Shown piece by piece: positions 10,951 to 23,840 of a stretch of DNA of 64,000 bases; the stretch's first letter is position 1, and each line of letters begins with the position of its first letter. The translations under genes and the position numbers were made by a program. Source of the stretch: Eurosta solidaginis (lineage: Eukaryota > Arthropoda > Insecta > Diptera > Tephritidae); the NCBI RefSeq assembly GCF_040869045.1, contig NC_090324.1:53349346-53413345 (forward strand). The letters are read 5' to 3'. The notes under the pieces were generated by a model. That model was given only the letters and a program-made list of their open reading frames with translations. It was not told the origin of the DNA and made no database searches.

Positions 10951-11394
10951 GATTTGGAGCCTTGAAAATAAAAAAATCGATTTCGACAAAAACAAGTCCC
11001 AAAAACCAAAAAAAAAAAAAAATTTTTTTTTTAAAAACTGTTAATGCCAACGTTTTTATCGCATAATTTGAAGTGGTACAGGAACTATGAGACAAATTCG
11101 TTTTCATCGGCAACACTCTTGCACGTTTCTGAAAATCCCTTAAAAAAATGGCGCAAAAATAAAATTTTTCACCAAAACACTTCTCAAAACCCAAAAAATA
11201 TTTTTTTTCAAAAAAATTCGAGTCGGACAGAGTATACATGAAAATTTTAAAATCAAATGAAAATTTTTTAAGTAGGTCATGAAAAAAACCTTAAAAATCA
11301 AAGAAAAAAACTCAAAAACTTAAATTTTGCAGGCTCGAAAATTTTTTTTTGGATATGCTTAGTGGAACTTTTTTCCAGAGTCCAAAACCTGTCG
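10951..11394. other. Homopolymer-rich non-coding spacer
   Basis: Dense A and T runs (for example 11009-11035) give open frames on both strands with only K/F-rich, low-complexity translations. No gene or named repeat is supported. Confidence 0.55.
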
Positions 11395-13008
11395 AAAAAT
11401 CGATGGCGCGATATGGGTTAACTTTCGTCCATGCAAATCAACCCAGCTTAATGCACAAAATTCGACTCCAAGCTTGTTGGACCTGATTATTACGTCAAGT
11501 AGTGACCATATTACAAAATTTTACCAAATCAGCTTTATTTCTGACCATGATTTCTTTTTATTTTCACTAGATGTTACGTTCAATCGTCCTGTTGACACTG
11601 TTACCACTGTTTTTCGTGATCTTAGGGCTGTTAACGTGGGTGCTTTGTTTGTTGATTTGTGCAATGTTGATTGGACTTTGTCTTGGTTTATTCTTAGTGT
11701 GGAAGGCAAACTTAAATTTCTGAATGAAAATTTGTGTAAGCTTTATGACAAGCATGTCCCTTTACGTAGTGCTCGGGCTGATATCAATCCTGTTCCTTGG
11801 TATAACTTTAAGTCAGGTCTGCTATAAGGGAACGAAAGGGACTATACGCGAAATGAAAGAGGAGGCAAACTGAGTCTGCTTGTTCTATATATAAAATAGC
11901 CCGAAATAAAGCCAACTTCATCATAAGAAAATCCAAGCAGATGTATTGCAATTATAAACTAATCTATAAACTAGACGGAAGTGACGGTCAAAAGATATAT
12001 GGCGAAACTTGTGGAATCTTAACATACATGGGAAGTGTCAAAAGGATTGTCAAGTCGACCCAGATATCCTAAATTATTATTTTATTAGGTCAAGTGAGTG
12101 TCGGGACAGTCATATACCTCTGAACATTATAAGTCGCTTTGAGCTTGTGAATAAATTTAAATTTAAAGCAGTATCAGAATTAGAGATTTGTAAAACAATT
12201 ATTGACATCAAATCTAATGCTATTGAGGAGGATGGGATCTCCTTGAAGTTCATCAAACTCGTTCTGCCATTCATTTTAGGAACTCTCACGCATATTATTA
12301 ATCATTGCTTCACAACTTCTTGTTTCCCTGTGGAGTGGAAGAAGGCGTTAATTATTCCTGTCGCCAAAACAAATATTGCTCTTGAACCTTGCAATAATAG
12401 GCCACTTAGCATCTTAGCTGTGTTTGCTAAAGTGTGTGAGTCCATGATGGCGGGTAAAATGTCGGCGTATGTTAAGCAGAACCACCTGTTGAGTCCAGTG
12501 CAATTTGAATTCAGACCCAAGCACAGTTGCTCTATTGCAATGATCAAAATACCTGACGACATAAGAACTATTTCTGATAATAGTGACCTATCCCTATTGT
12601 GCCTCCTTGACTTTTCTAAGGCCGTTGACTCAGTGCAGCACAACCTCCTTTGCAAAAAACTCGAATTCTACTTCGGGTTCTCTACTAAATATGTTGAGCT
12701 TATGGCCAGTTACCTGGAGGGAAGAACCCAGAAAGTAGTTTGCAAAAACTCTGCATCCATATCTCGTGTTGTCCCTTCAGGTGTACCACAAGGCTCTGTG
12801 CTTGGTCCTCTTCTGTTTAGTCTTTTTGTCAATGATGTTTTCTCAGTGTGTCAACACGTAAATTGACACACATTTGCTGATGACATCAGTTATACCTACT
12901 TAGTCATGTCGGCGTTGTCGAAGATTTATATTATAACTTGTCTACAATCTGGAAATGGGCTTGTGAAAACTGTCTATGCTTAAATTCTGAAAAGTCATAT
13001 GTGTTGCC
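11395..13008 (+). pseudogene. LINE-B (5' part): decayed endonuclease-reverse transcriptase
   Basis: The frame starts inside the endonuclease, so the copy is 5'-truncated. LLDLIITS and ISDHD (the SDH-type end of the domain) are seen around 11470-11550, after a frameshift near 11450. The reverse transcriptase is at 12150-12900: CNNRPLSIL, LSPVQFEF, LLDFSKAVDSVQH, SGVPQGSVLGP; a stop at about 12865 precedes FADD. Several frameshifts and stops make it non-functional. The sequence breaks at the 7-bp block 13009-13015 and resumes at 24949, because LINE-C inserted here. Its family is jockey/CR1-like and differs from LINE-A and LINE-D. Confidence 0.8.
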
Positions 13009-13054
13009 CATGTTGTTGTAGCAATGCTTCGCCCCACCTAATAGCTGCGACCGA

Positions 13055-13440
13055 TCACAAATTGTCATCAATATCCTCTAACGGGAGTCCAAGGAAACTT
13101 GCTGTTTCAACAGGGGTGGACCATAATGGAAGGGGTGTTAGAGGCGTCGGTTCCACATTACAATTAAAGAGATGGTTGGTGTCATGTGGGGACACATTGC
13201 AAACGGGGCATACATTTTGTATGTCGGGGTTGATTCTGGATATGTAAGAGTTTAACCTGTTACAATATCCAGAACGTATTTGAGCCAGAGTGACTCGCGT
13301 TTCCCTGGAGAGTATGCGTTCCTCTTCCGCAAGTTTTGGGTACTGTTCTTTGAGTACTGGATTCACCGGGCAATTCCTGGCACAAGGGTCCGACGCCTGT
13401 TTGTGGAGTTCATGAAGGGCATGAAGGGATTTAATCCAGA
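13055..13440 (-). pseudogene. LINE-C ORF2 C-terminal region
   Basis: Carries the conserved jockey-type tail: RETRVTLAQIRSGYC, the zinc-binding CPVCNVSPHDTNHLFNC (C-x2-C-x7-H-x4-C), and the final LPLEDIDDNL before the stop. This segment follows the thumb of the reverse transcriptase in intact relatives. Here it is cut off from the rest of ORF2 by the gag segment. The 3' UTR is only about 40 bases long. Confidence 0.8.
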
Positions 13441-14700
13441 GCATTGGCTTGATCGGGAGTATTACCGGGTGAGACTGTGGAATTCGTGGTTGTGGCTTGT
13501 GAGGCTGTCCTTTGCAATCGTGAGGGATGTCTTTTCGGCACTTGAGATGTGTCTTCGTGAAGAACTGAGTTGTGCCGATCTTGACATTGATTGCAAGTTT
13601 GAGTACTGGAACAGTCTTTCAATATGTGTGACTGAGAGAGGCAATTGAAACACATACTGTTTTCTCTCACAAACCTTCTGCGATCAGAGGTCGACAGCTT
13701 CTTAAATTTGAAGCAACTTATAAGGGGGTGAGATGAGGTTTTACACATAGCGCACTTGTACATTGTTCGCTGCTCTGTCATATGAGACTGGGTGTGGGAG
13801 GTCGATCTATTTTGAAAGGGATGCGACTGCTGGGATTTGAATGATGGCCTAGTTTGGGGGATGGCTTTAAATTTATTTGGTCGCCATTGATCGACTCGCT
13901 CTACGACTTCATATCGAGTTGTGAGGAACTGGGACATTTGGGACCAGTTATGAAGTTCTCTTCTTGAAGTCAGAGACTGCTCCCATAACGTGACTGTATT
14001 TTCAGGGAGTTTAGAGGTCACGAGATAAATAAGTATGGGGTCCCAATTATCTGTGGACACCTGCTGCGTGGCGAAAATCTGAAGACAATTATTTACTGAG
14101 GATTGCAATTTTTGGATGTCTTCACTGTTTTCCGTAGTGATAGTTTTTAAATTTATCAGGGCCCGTATTTGATTATCTACGAGAACTCGTCTGTTCTCGT
14201 ACCGTGCCTTTAGGGCTTCCCACGCTAAGGCAAAGTTGTCGCCAGTCAAGGGGAATTGATTGACTATTTGAGCTGCCTTTCCTTGGGTTTTGTATCTGAG
14301 TTGATACAATTTTTGCGCTTGGGAGAGTTTCGGGTGGTTAATATAAACGGCTGTGAACATGTCACGAAATGAGGGCCATTTTTCATAACCACCATAAAAT
14401 ATTTCGGTATCGCAGGGAGGGATTTTTAGCGAAATACCGGAGTTATCGGGTGGACCTAGTGTGACGGTAGGGGGAGCGGGGGCATTTGCTTGTTTAAGCA
14501 ACTGAAGCTGGTCTTCGATCTGGGCTTTTGTGTCTTCGTATATGCTATTAGCAGATGTTGGAAAATCTTCGGGCAGGTCCTGATCTGGGGTTTCGAAAAT
14601 CTTATCGAAGACGGTTTGGACTCTATTCCAGAATTTTTCTATGTTTGAGTTTTTTATTTTGAGTGAGGACTCAGTGTTGTCTTGGAGCGACGTCGACCTA
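13441..14700 (-). pseudogene. BEL/Pao gag fragment embedded in LINE-C ORF2
   Basis: An open frame of about 420 codons on the same strand as LINE-C. It shows the DUF1759-like gag core (PPCDTEIFYGGYEKWPSFRD, then LRYKTQGKAAQIV) and, near the C-terminus, cysteine-rich knuckles (CAMCKTSSHPLISC; CFNCLSQSHILKDC; CNQCQ). Gag coats the genomic RNA of BEL/Pao elements. The N-terminus of gag and all of pol are missing, and no LTR is present. LINE-C sequence stops at about 14700 and resumes at about 13440, so about 1.26 kb of gag sits inside the LINE. Template switching during LINE reverse transcription, or insertion of a fragment, could explain it. Confidence 0.8.
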
Positions 14701-17044
14701 AACAATATTCCCGTAAATTGTCCGTTTCGGATATAAATTTTTTGGGGGCAGACGAGATTGTGTTTTTTTGCTCATGCGGCTGAGTTCTCAGGTGCCGTAT
14801 TTCCTCAAAATGCTTACGGAGATTACTCCTTAAGTCCCTAGGCGGTATTGGCTCATCAATCAGATGTCTGTTGGGATGCCCAGGTTTCTGGGTATTCAAT
14901 AGGAACTGTTTGGTTAGCATCTCATTTCTCTTCCTGATGGGGAGTATTCTCGCCTCATTATGTAGGTGATTTTCAGGGGACATAAGAAGACAGCCCGTGG
15001 CGGTTCTAAGAGCAGTATATTGGTAGGCCTGTAGCTTATTCCAGTGGAAATTTTTAGGCTTGGCGACCATATAGGGGACGCGTAGCATGCAATCGGTTGT
15101 CCAATTACTTTGTATGTGGTAATGAGCGTTTCTTTGTCTTTTCCCCAAGTACTGTCAGCAAGGGACTTGAGGATTTTATTACGGATCTGGATTTTCGGTA
15201 AAATTGCGGATGTGTGCTCACAAAAATGTAGATCCTGATCAAACGTCACACCCAAGTTTTTGGGGTGTAGGACAGTCGTTTGAGTTAAACCGCAATTTAT
15301 ACGGGTGCTGATGGCATTTAGCGCGGTGGTGGTGCTATGGAGTTTTCTGAAGCCATGCTGATGGCAGGCTAGCTGCAAATTTGCTTTGAAGTAGGGGAGC
15401 AAAATGGCTTCAAGCGTCTTTGCTGCTGGCGATAGGAGAGATATCGGGCGATATGACTCGCCTAGGTTGGCTGGTTTCCCAGACTTTAGTAGCGGCACCA
15501 CCCTCTTTCCCTAGGCTTTTAAGCATCGGCATGGCTATGCCCTCTGGGCCCACTGCTTTGGATGGGTTAGCATGACCGATTGCATCCTCAAACTCTTTGG
15601 CGGTGATGGTAATTGGTGACGCGCTGAATTTATGTTTATCTGCGTGTCTGTTGGCCCTCCGTCTATCTTTGTCGACCGTAGAATGCATTATATATTGTCG
15701 GCGGAAAGCGCTCGCGCATTTTTTCACAACGACAGCACTTTACCGCCAAAGGCGATGGAAACTTTGTCATTGTGCCTAATGGGATTCGATAGGGACTTTA
15801 CAGTGGACCAAAGTTTATTTACCACCGGCAGAGAAGTTACAACCGCTTAGGTGCTCCTCCCATTTCGCCCGCTTGTGTTCATCCACAAGCAATCTGATGC
15901 GTTGGTTTATATCCCTTATTTGGGGGTCGGCGGGATCGAGCTCTCTTATAAGGTCACGTTCTCTTGCTAAACTTGCGGCCTCTGCCGGGAAGTGGGGCCG
16001 AATTTCGGGAATTCTACCGGTGGGAATGAAACGAACCGAGGCGGATTCAATGACCTTGCGGAAAGCAGGCTCCCCTTGGCGGGCATCAATTGGCATAGAA
16101 AGGGCAGCAAAGCGGTTTTCTGTAAAGGTTTTTTATTCGTCCCACTTTCCTTTTTTAAAGTTAATGGAAGTGCGTTTTTCTGTGACGATGAAGTCGGCGG
16201 AACGCTCGAGCGAAATAAGTATAGGCAGGTGGTCGGATGCCAATGTTACCATCGGCTGCCAGTTGACGCAGTTTGCGAGTTCTGAAATATCCGGCGAACT
16301 GTGACAGCTTTCTACCATACGTGTTGGGACGTCTCCGTTTATTTTGCAGAACGTCGTTTCTTCTATTTGATCCGCCAACATCTCTCCCCTACTCTCCACC
16401 CGAAAATTTGAATGCCATATATCGTAATGGGCATTGAAATCGCCTAAGATAATGCGATTGTTGCCGGTGAGTAAGGCGCTGATATTAGGGTGGTATCCAT
16501 TGGGGCAACAGCTGGCAGGAGGGATGTAGATGTTGATGATTTCTAGGTTTGCATCGCCTTACTTGACAGATAAGCCTTGAAGTTCTAAGACACTCTCCCT
16601 GCGGTCGATGTCGGGATCAAATACATGATATTGCACAGAGTGGTGTATGATAAACGCGAGGCCGCCTCCATTTCCGCTCTCGCGATCTTTTCTGTGGACA
16701 TTATACCCAGAACAGGTCTGCAATGCAGATCTTGCTGTGAGTTTGTGAATCGCAGCAATGTGGATGTTGTGCCGCTTCATAAAATCGACTATCTCCGTGA
16801 TCTTCCCAGTTAATCCATTACAGTTTAACTGCAGAATTCTGAAGTGCATATAGGGAGACGTCGTCACTCTGGGAGTAAGCGACGGGTGACTACGTCTGGG
16901 TTGTGGAAGGCCAGGACGCGAATGCTGGTTTGGCCCTGGGACTGGACGTCCTTGGGTAAGCATTGGCGTACCCGGTGTATTTGGGTATGCGGCCTGAAAA
17001 CATCGCGCAATGAAACCCGTCGGGGGGTTGCCGTCGCGGAGACC
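14701..17044 (-). pseudogene. LINE-C ORF2: endonuclease and reverse transcriptase with internal deletions
   Basis: Reading down from 17044: proline-rich leader, endonuclease start (LQLNCNGLTGKITEI), AAIHKLTARS where a Q-E-T-K type segment is expected, GGGLAFI, then GDFNAHYD (about 16410-16440) and ASDHLPILI (about 16230). The reverse transcriptase starts at about 15640 (SKAVGPEGIA), continues with GESYRPISLLSP and QHGFRKLHST, and then jumps from CGLTQ directly to LGVTFDQDLHF near 15270-15300. The palm, including the YADD box, is therefore deleted. Another gap near 15500 removes the segment after LGKEG. The copy cannot encode an active polymerase. Confidence 0.85.
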
Positions 17045-17585
17045 TGTAACAATTGAAATAATTGATTTTGGTGTAGTGCCAATTAAGCGGCACCAGACGG
17101 AATTGAGTTCTTTATTAAAAAGTTGTTTCTTTTATACAAAATTTCTATAAGCTAAAATAACTACTTACACTAATACTTACAAACAAAATGTATTACAAAT
17201 ATATATACCTTCGGTTCGCTGGGAACTGCATTCTAAACATAAATAAAATTAGCTGTGGAATCTGCAACGCAGGCATAAGTAAATCATGTTAATAATTTGT
17301 ATACAGGTAAAGGCTTGCGGCGAGAAAGCTTTATAAAGTAACATACCAAGTTTCAAGTTACCAGACGGTGCACAGCGTAGTTACCGCGGCGTGTAGAAAA
17401 TATATGTTTGTACAAATGAATGAATGTGTCAATGAATCTCAGGCCGTACCAAAGCGAGCCAAAATATATGTATGTACAAATGTATTAATATGTATGTAAG
17501 AGTCAATGCATTTTAAGACATTCCAAAACGGGTCGAAATATATGTTTGTACAAATGAATGAATAACTTAATGAGTGAAGGCTACA
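17045..17585 (-). repeat. 3' LTR of the Mdg1-like element
   Basis: About 541 bp, on the plus strand from TGTAACAATTG to GGCTACA, pairing with 24046-24583. The adjoining bases 17586-17600 (CCATCCGCCTTTGAA) would hold the polypurine tract on the minus strand. Confidence 0.88.
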
Positions 17586-18915
17586 CCATCCGCCTTTGAA
17601 AGAGTAGGCATATATAATTTTGTGCACGAATTATCTATGGCTACTCAAATTATACTATTAATTTTTGAATCCGTTTGTGCTTACTTTGTTTGTTGTTTTT
17701 TTTTTTTTGTGTCAGTATTTTACGACATTTAGCTTGATTTCCAAAGAATAGTTTACATTTGTTTTTCTATTTTGTTTTGTTTTATTATTTTATTTTTCTT
17801 TTACATACAATAAACATTTTCTTTGTGTTTACAAAATTAAAATGCTCTTATTCTATGAGTTTAAGCCTATTTTTATGTATTATAATTTTCTTATTTTTAT
17901 TATTTTGATTTATGTTTTCTATGTTTCTATTTTCTACATTGTTTTTATCTATATTTACTACTCTAAAGGGAATTATAGTAAAATTATTATTTTTATCGAT
18001 TTTTTCTATCTTATATAGTCCTTTATATCTGCTATCTAACTTATGACCGGTTTAATTTTTTACTAACACTAAATCTCCTAAATTTATTTCTTTATATTGT
18101 GTTTTCCTATCATAACAAATTTTTTGTTTTTCCTTAGCCTGTTTTACTAATTTATATGCTCTATCTTCCGCTATTTGTAACCTATACTTAATTTCTTTGT
18201 CGTAAGCCTCATAATTGTATAATGGACTTACTGTATTTTCTCTTAAAAATTCGTAAGTCTGGGGATTTTTGGCAAATTATGAACTGTTGAAGGGGTAATA
18301 TTGTCACAATACGCAAAATATTTTAGATATTCATCCCAATCGTTTTTGTCAATGGATATGTAGGAACGTACATATTCATTGAATATTCTATGACTACGTT
18401 CAACTGTGCCTAAAGTTTGATGGTGGTAAGGGGTTGACGTTTATTTTTAGAAGCTTGCATAATTCCTCAAATAAGCTATTTTTATATTCGCTTCCCATAT
18501 CTATTATAATTGTCTTCATGCAACCATAAACTAGGATAAAATTTTCGCATATCGCTTTGGCTATTGTTTTTGCGTGTTTGCTGGCTATTGGTATTGCAAC
18601 TAAATACTTAGTCAAGTCACATACTATAGTAACTGCTTACTCATTTCCATTTTCAGACCTGGGAAGAGGGCCAATCGTATCTATTTGTACTATGTCGAAC
18701 GCTTTTGTGGGCGTTTCGGTTATAATCATAGGCCCTTACAAGTTTTTTATTATTTTATTTTTATTACAGTGAACGCATTTTTTTATATATTTTCTGAGAT
18801 CGTTTTTCATTCCCTCATGAAATTTGTGAAGAATTTCTTTCATTTTTCCATTACTTGTCACATGCATAACTTCTGGGGTTAATGCTATAATTAGATTTTT
18901 GAGAACTTTGGTGAC
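17586..18915 (-). pseudogene. Mdg1-like integrase remnant
   Basis: Reading down from about 18900: a degraded zinc-binding region (HKFHEG, then CVHCNKNK at about 18770), the catalytic core with IDTIGPLPR and TKYLVAIPIASKHAKTIAKA, and the second acidic motif IIIDMGSEYKN at about 18480-18510. A C-terminal DSRYKGLYKIEKI-like module lies at about 17990-18050. Stops and frameshifts separate these. Integrase joins the cDNA to host DNA; this copy cannot. Confidence 0.75.
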
Positions 18916-19384
18916 AATTTATTTAAATGTGTCTACCCGGGTATAATTATTCTTAAACAATCTCTCTCCTAAGAACAACTGTATTTTTCTAATTCCTAAA
19001 TTGTCGGCTTCTTTCATAAGGCTGGCAAAGAATTGACCTAGGTCAATCTTCGCCTCAACAATTAGATTTTTTATATTAATTTCGCTACAAATTTTCTTTC
19101 CTTTTTTGAAAAGTAATTTCGGAGGATCGAAAACGAGCTGGACTAGTCTCTTTACTTCACATTTATTTAGCGCTTCAAATATTATTGGGTTCTCTTTGTG
19201 ACTTTTTATTTCTTCATTTTTAATGCTTCTACTAATCTTTATTGTTATAATTTTTCTTAGTTTCCGATCTAGTCGTAACTTTTAATATTTTACACGCTTC
19301 TACCGATATTTGTTTTAGGTCTTTAAAATCTATGCATGATAATGCGTCGGCTACATAGTTTTCTTTACCTGCGATATACTCCAC

Positions 19385-20400
19385 CTAGAAATCATATTCT
19401 TCCAGATCTAATCTGATTCGAGTTAACTTTGATGACGGATTTTTCATCGAAAATAAGAATGTTAAGGGTCTGTGGTCTGTTTTGACCAAATATTTTCTAC
19501 CGTAAATGTATGGTCTAAAGTATGTTATGGCCCAATGAATGGCCGCTAATTCTTTCTCAATTGTTGCTTTATTAATTTCTCCTTTAGTAAATGATCTTGA
19601 TCCATAGGCAATTGGCAATTGTTTTCCTTCATACTCTTGGCTTAATACTGCTCCGCAAGCATATCCACTTACGTCAGTTGTTATACAAAATTGTTTATTG
19701 AAATCGGGATATTGTAGGATATTAGGGCTTATCAACGCAGCTTTCAAATAGTCAAAGGATTTTTTGCAATCCTCTGTCCAGTCGAAAACTACATTTTTCT
19801 TGCAAAGTCTTGTTATTATTCTAGAATATTCTGCAAAATTTGGAATAAATCGTCTGTAATAATTGCAAAATACGACGAATCTTTTCGCTTTATCCGCATT
19901 TTTAGGGGTTGGGAAATTTTTAACAATTTCGAATTTACTGGGGTCTGGCAAAATTCCTTTGCTTGTGCATTTATGACCAAGGTAAGTTACTTCTTGGTTG
20001 AAAAACAAACATTTATCCGGATTTAATTTTAAATTATATTTTCTACAAGTTGCGAAAACATCTCGTAAATTATTAATCATATGATTTTCGGATCATCCTA
20101 ATACGACTAAATCGTCCATGTATAGGAATGCTTGTGAAGGTTTTAATCCTGCAAATGCTAATGTCATCATTCTTTGGAATGAGTTCGGTGCTACTTTAAG
20201 GCCATACGGTAATCTTTTAAAACGATAAGTACCATTATCTGCTGTAAAGGATGTGATATCTCTTGATTGAAGAGTTCAATCTGGTGAAATCCAGACATTA
20301 AATCTAAGCATGAAAAATATTTAGCTCTTCCTAATTGATCTATTATGTCATCAATACTTGGTAAAGGGGATTTATCTACAACCATTCTCCATCTTTTTTC
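19385..20400 (-). pseudogene. Mdg1-like reverse transcriptase-RNase H remnant
   Basis: From 20400 down: CLDLMSGFHQIE of the RT palm, a frameshift, then GLKVAPNSFQRMM and the catalytic YMDD (complement at 20111-20122), followed at once by an in-frame TGA. An open frame of 231 codons (20080-19385) holds LNPDKCLFF, VTYLGH, the connection domain and RNase H (TDVSGYACGAVLSQ; ATIEKELAAIHWA; KTDHRPL). Motif order and the YLGH-type block are those of Ty3/gypsy. Confidence 0.85.
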
Positions 20401-21230
20401 TTGGTTATCCGGAGTGATTTTTTCGGTACTAATAAAAATGGACTTTTAAATTCTGAGATTGAGGGTTCTATTATGTCATCTTTAATTAATTTATTTACTT
20501 GTTTATTAATTTCACTCTTATGAGCTTCTGGTATTCTATAATTTTTTACGTAGACTGGGTTATTGTCTATGAAGTTTTTGTTTGTAAAAATTATTAGTGG
20601 TATTTGGTTCTGTTTCCAATGAAAAAATGTAAATCAATTCTGCACACAAGGCGTTAGGTGATTTATTTTTAAAGTTTGGAAATTTTTTATTTAATCTTTC
20701 TAATTTTTCCTTATTGTTGGCCTCATTTTCGAGTATATTATTTTTAGCTATTGTATAATCATTGAAATTTTCTGTACGAATATTAAAATCTTGAGTGTTG
20801 CATTTTCATCTGTTGTATTTATAATTCTAACAAATGTTTGTTGTGAATTTGCTAGTGTCTTTACAATAAAAATACCTTCAGACAATTCTTGTGTAGGATT
20901 AGTAAATGTCAATTGTTATTTTCTATGTGAATTTGTCGACTACTTCTGATCGTGCGTGAATTGAAATACTATTGATTGTTGGTTTGTTAGTCATCTAAAT
21001 TATTATGTTTTCTGGGTAGTCATATGGTCAAAATATTAGAGTGTCTCCTTCTGTTTGATAATCCAAAATGCAATTATATTTTTTAATGAAATCTAATCCT
21101 GATATTCCATCGCGTGGGATTGGGAAATTGTCTTCAACTACGTGAAATTTGTGTCTAATTAATAGATAATCATCTTTTAAGTCCGCTTTAGCCGTGCCAA
21201 TAGTGCTTGTTATTCCTTGACCAATTCCTC

Positions 21231-21479
21231 TTATATCCGTTTTTTGAGGATCGTCGTGACATTACTGTCAATTTGACCCTTTTTTATTATTGAAATATCC
21301 GCCCCCGTATCGATTAGGAGGGTTGATATGGAATCATTCAGAGTTGTTCTGGAAGATATGTAGCTATTAAGGTGTAAATTGAAAATATATAATTTTTTAT
21401 TTATTGAGGTGGAGTTTGTTGATTTTCCTGTTGTGTAACATTTCGGAAATTTCTGGTGGTATTGCGGGTATTTCATCAC
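21231..21479 (-). pseudogene. Mdg1-like aspartic protease fragment
   Basis: Contains LLIDTGADISIIKKG, the retropepsin active-site motif (D-T-G) used to mature Gag-Pol. Only about 80 codons are open and the frame does not connect to reverse transcriptase. The 700 bases between protease and RT (20,400-21,230) are AT-rich, with multiple stops. Confidence 0.75.
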
Positions 21480-23177
21480 GATCCGAAATTTCGACCAGAT
21501 CTTTGGTTATTTTGTCTGTTATTATTATTATTGTTATTATTATTATTGTTATTATTATTATAGGTATTGAAAGAACGTCTATAATTTCCTCTATAATTAT
21601 TGTTTTGGTAACTCCTGCGGAAGTTACTTCGGAACTGATTTTGTTGGCGAATATGTAATATTGAATTTGGATTTCCAGTTACCTCTGTGCAACTGTTAGT
21701 GAATTTTGATATGGCTTCATTCATTGTTGTGAACGTTCCAGCTTGCATAATTGTTTTTACCTTGTCGTTGGAGCAGTGTAAAAACACATTGCTTTCACAG
21801 CTGATTATGTAGCATACTTGGTTGCTAACTCTGCTGTTAGTCCGTCAGATATGTAAGCGCCTTCCAACGATTTTGTGAGCCTTTCAATTTCAGCAATGTA
21901 TTGGTTTGCCGTTTTACTACGTTGCTGGATGTTCAGGAGTTTTGCTGTCAAAACTTCAACTGATTCACCTTTAATTGCTTTTTAGTTTTTGTTTTATTGC
22001 TTCAATTGAGCTTTCAGTGCTTAATAGGTTTCTGGCTGTTCCTTTCAGCTTGGTTTTTATTATCGAAACTGCTATAGTTTCATGTGTATCCTTAATTTGT
22101 TCTAGGATATCTAAAGCATCCAGAAAGCTATTTAAGTTCCCAGCTTTACCATCGAATTCTGACAGTACTGACGAAGCAGTCTTTAAAAATTCGACTATTC
22201 TTTGTGGCATTTTGTCGCTTTCTGTTTGCAAATTTTTATCAGTAATTTCAATTTTTAAGGCTTCCCCTTAATTGGGTTGAGTCTCTGGCAATAGGGCAGC
22301 AAAATCTATTTCTATTTCCTTTTCAAATGACATTGGGACCAATGCCTCAACGTTATATCTACTCAGTGAGGATACCAATTTATCCCTGACACTGGAAAAA
22401 ATTTGTTGTGCTTCTTTCTGATGTTTAGCTGTTAAATTGCTATATACCCTTTGTATGATTTTTCCTATATTGTTTAACGACTGTAATATTGTCGTGAGGT
22501 GTTTCAACACAGTAAATCTTAGTATTATTGTATTTTTGTTAATACACTTATAAGATTTTTCCGCCAAGGTCTTCTCTTCAACAAGATTGCTCAGAATGGT
22601 TTCCATTTCTCCATTGGGATATATATGTGTCCCTTACAATTAGACTTTGTCTAGACCATCTGCTCGGCTCATGTATCTTTTCTTTATTAATTTATTGTGA
22701 GTATAATTGGAGAAACAAATTGAGGCAAGTGCAAATTGTTAATATTATCAACAAGATTTTGATAAATTCTAATGCCTCACTATGGTCAATGACCTGAATG
22801 GAATTAATTACGTTTGCATTGGGTTCTTCTACTTTGGATTCTTTACCTCCAATTTCGAAATAATAATTGCTAAAATTTTCTTATATTTATTTATTTATTT
22901 ATTAATATTAGTCGGTACGTCCCATATATTTAACTTCGTACTTCCACCTTTCTTCAGCTGTGGTTAGTCCGGGTATTAATACATTTTTTAAGGTGGGTTC
23001 CCTAGGCATGTCAATCAGTTTCCACCATTTTGTAAGTGAGACTAATGACTTTTCTGCTTCTTTTAATTCCTTTAATGATATTATACCTTTCTTAAAATTC
23101 CTATTTTCCAATTCTAAATTGTCAACAGTGCGGTTGATAGCCTCGTAGTCAAGGTCATTAGGCAATGCACTCTCCAT
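21476..23177 (-). pseudogene. Mdg1-like gag remnant with polyasparagine tract
   Basis: Open pieces at 23177-22908, 22606-22268, 22231-21971 and 21787-21476 follow each other on the minus strand. They carry the gag core (IIKTKLKGTARNLL; QAGTFTTMNEAISKF) and a C-terminal basic region in which (ATT)n repeats at about 21518-21560 encode a run of asparagines. No CCHC knuckle is visible. Frameshifts separate the pieces. Confidence 0.7.
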
Positions 23178-23562
23178 TGAGAAAGCTTACTTTATATGCC
23201 CTTGATTTTTCTTATTTATGTCTTTAAACGAATTTTTTCCTCTGTGTTTGTGAATAAATAAATTGTTTGGTACAAAATTGCTACCTCTTTTCCAAGGTTG
23301 AATTTTTTACCTCCTCTCTTTCTTTTGATTTTATCTGGTTTTGGAATCTTTGGTTCCTCTATTTTATGTTGCTGATTTTTACACCTATATTCTTCTATGG
23401 TAATTTCCTTGGGGCCCTGTTTAATTTTTTTCTAATGTTTGTACTGCTTTTTCTAACCGCTAGGTTGCCAAATGCTTCTAAAAATACTTAAATAAAAAAT
23501 AACTTAACTAATTCTGCTTGGCTGGTCCTCGTTCTCCACGATATTGTCTTCCTTCTAGTTTG

Positions 23563-23840
23563 CAGGATCCCTTGTTTATTCAACTTCGTTATGCGTCGGT
23601 GGCGGTAGTGCAATACATTTCAACTGAAGGTATACCCATTACGTGGACATATATAGTAGATGCAAACGGTTATCATCCAACTGGTGATCATATACAGGAT
23701 CCCTTGTTTATCCACTTCTTTATGCGTCGGTGGTGGCCTTTTTGGTGGCGGTAGTGCAATACATTTCAATTGAAGGTATACCCATTGCGTGGAGAAATGT
23801 GGCAGATGCAAACGGTGATCCAACTGGTGATCATAAACCC
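23563..23840. repeat. ~132-bp tandem duplication in the Mdg1-like leader
   Basis: CAGGATCCCTTGTTTAT at 23563 recurs at 23695. Both units then run through TATGCGTCGGTGG, GCGGTAGTGCAATACATTTCAA, GAAGGTATACCCATT, GATGCAAACGG and CCAACTGGTGATCATA. Small indels distinguish them. It lies between LTR and gag on the 5' side of the element. Confidence 0.85.

Noticed and set aside
10910..11241. Overlapping frames of 65-109 codons on both strands.
   Set aside because: Translations are low-complexity K/N/F-rich products of homopolymer runs, with no motif.
15597..16304. Plus-strand frames of 60-143 codons opposite LINE-C.
   Set aside because: They are shadows of the jockey-type ORF2 on the minus strand, where known motifs are found.
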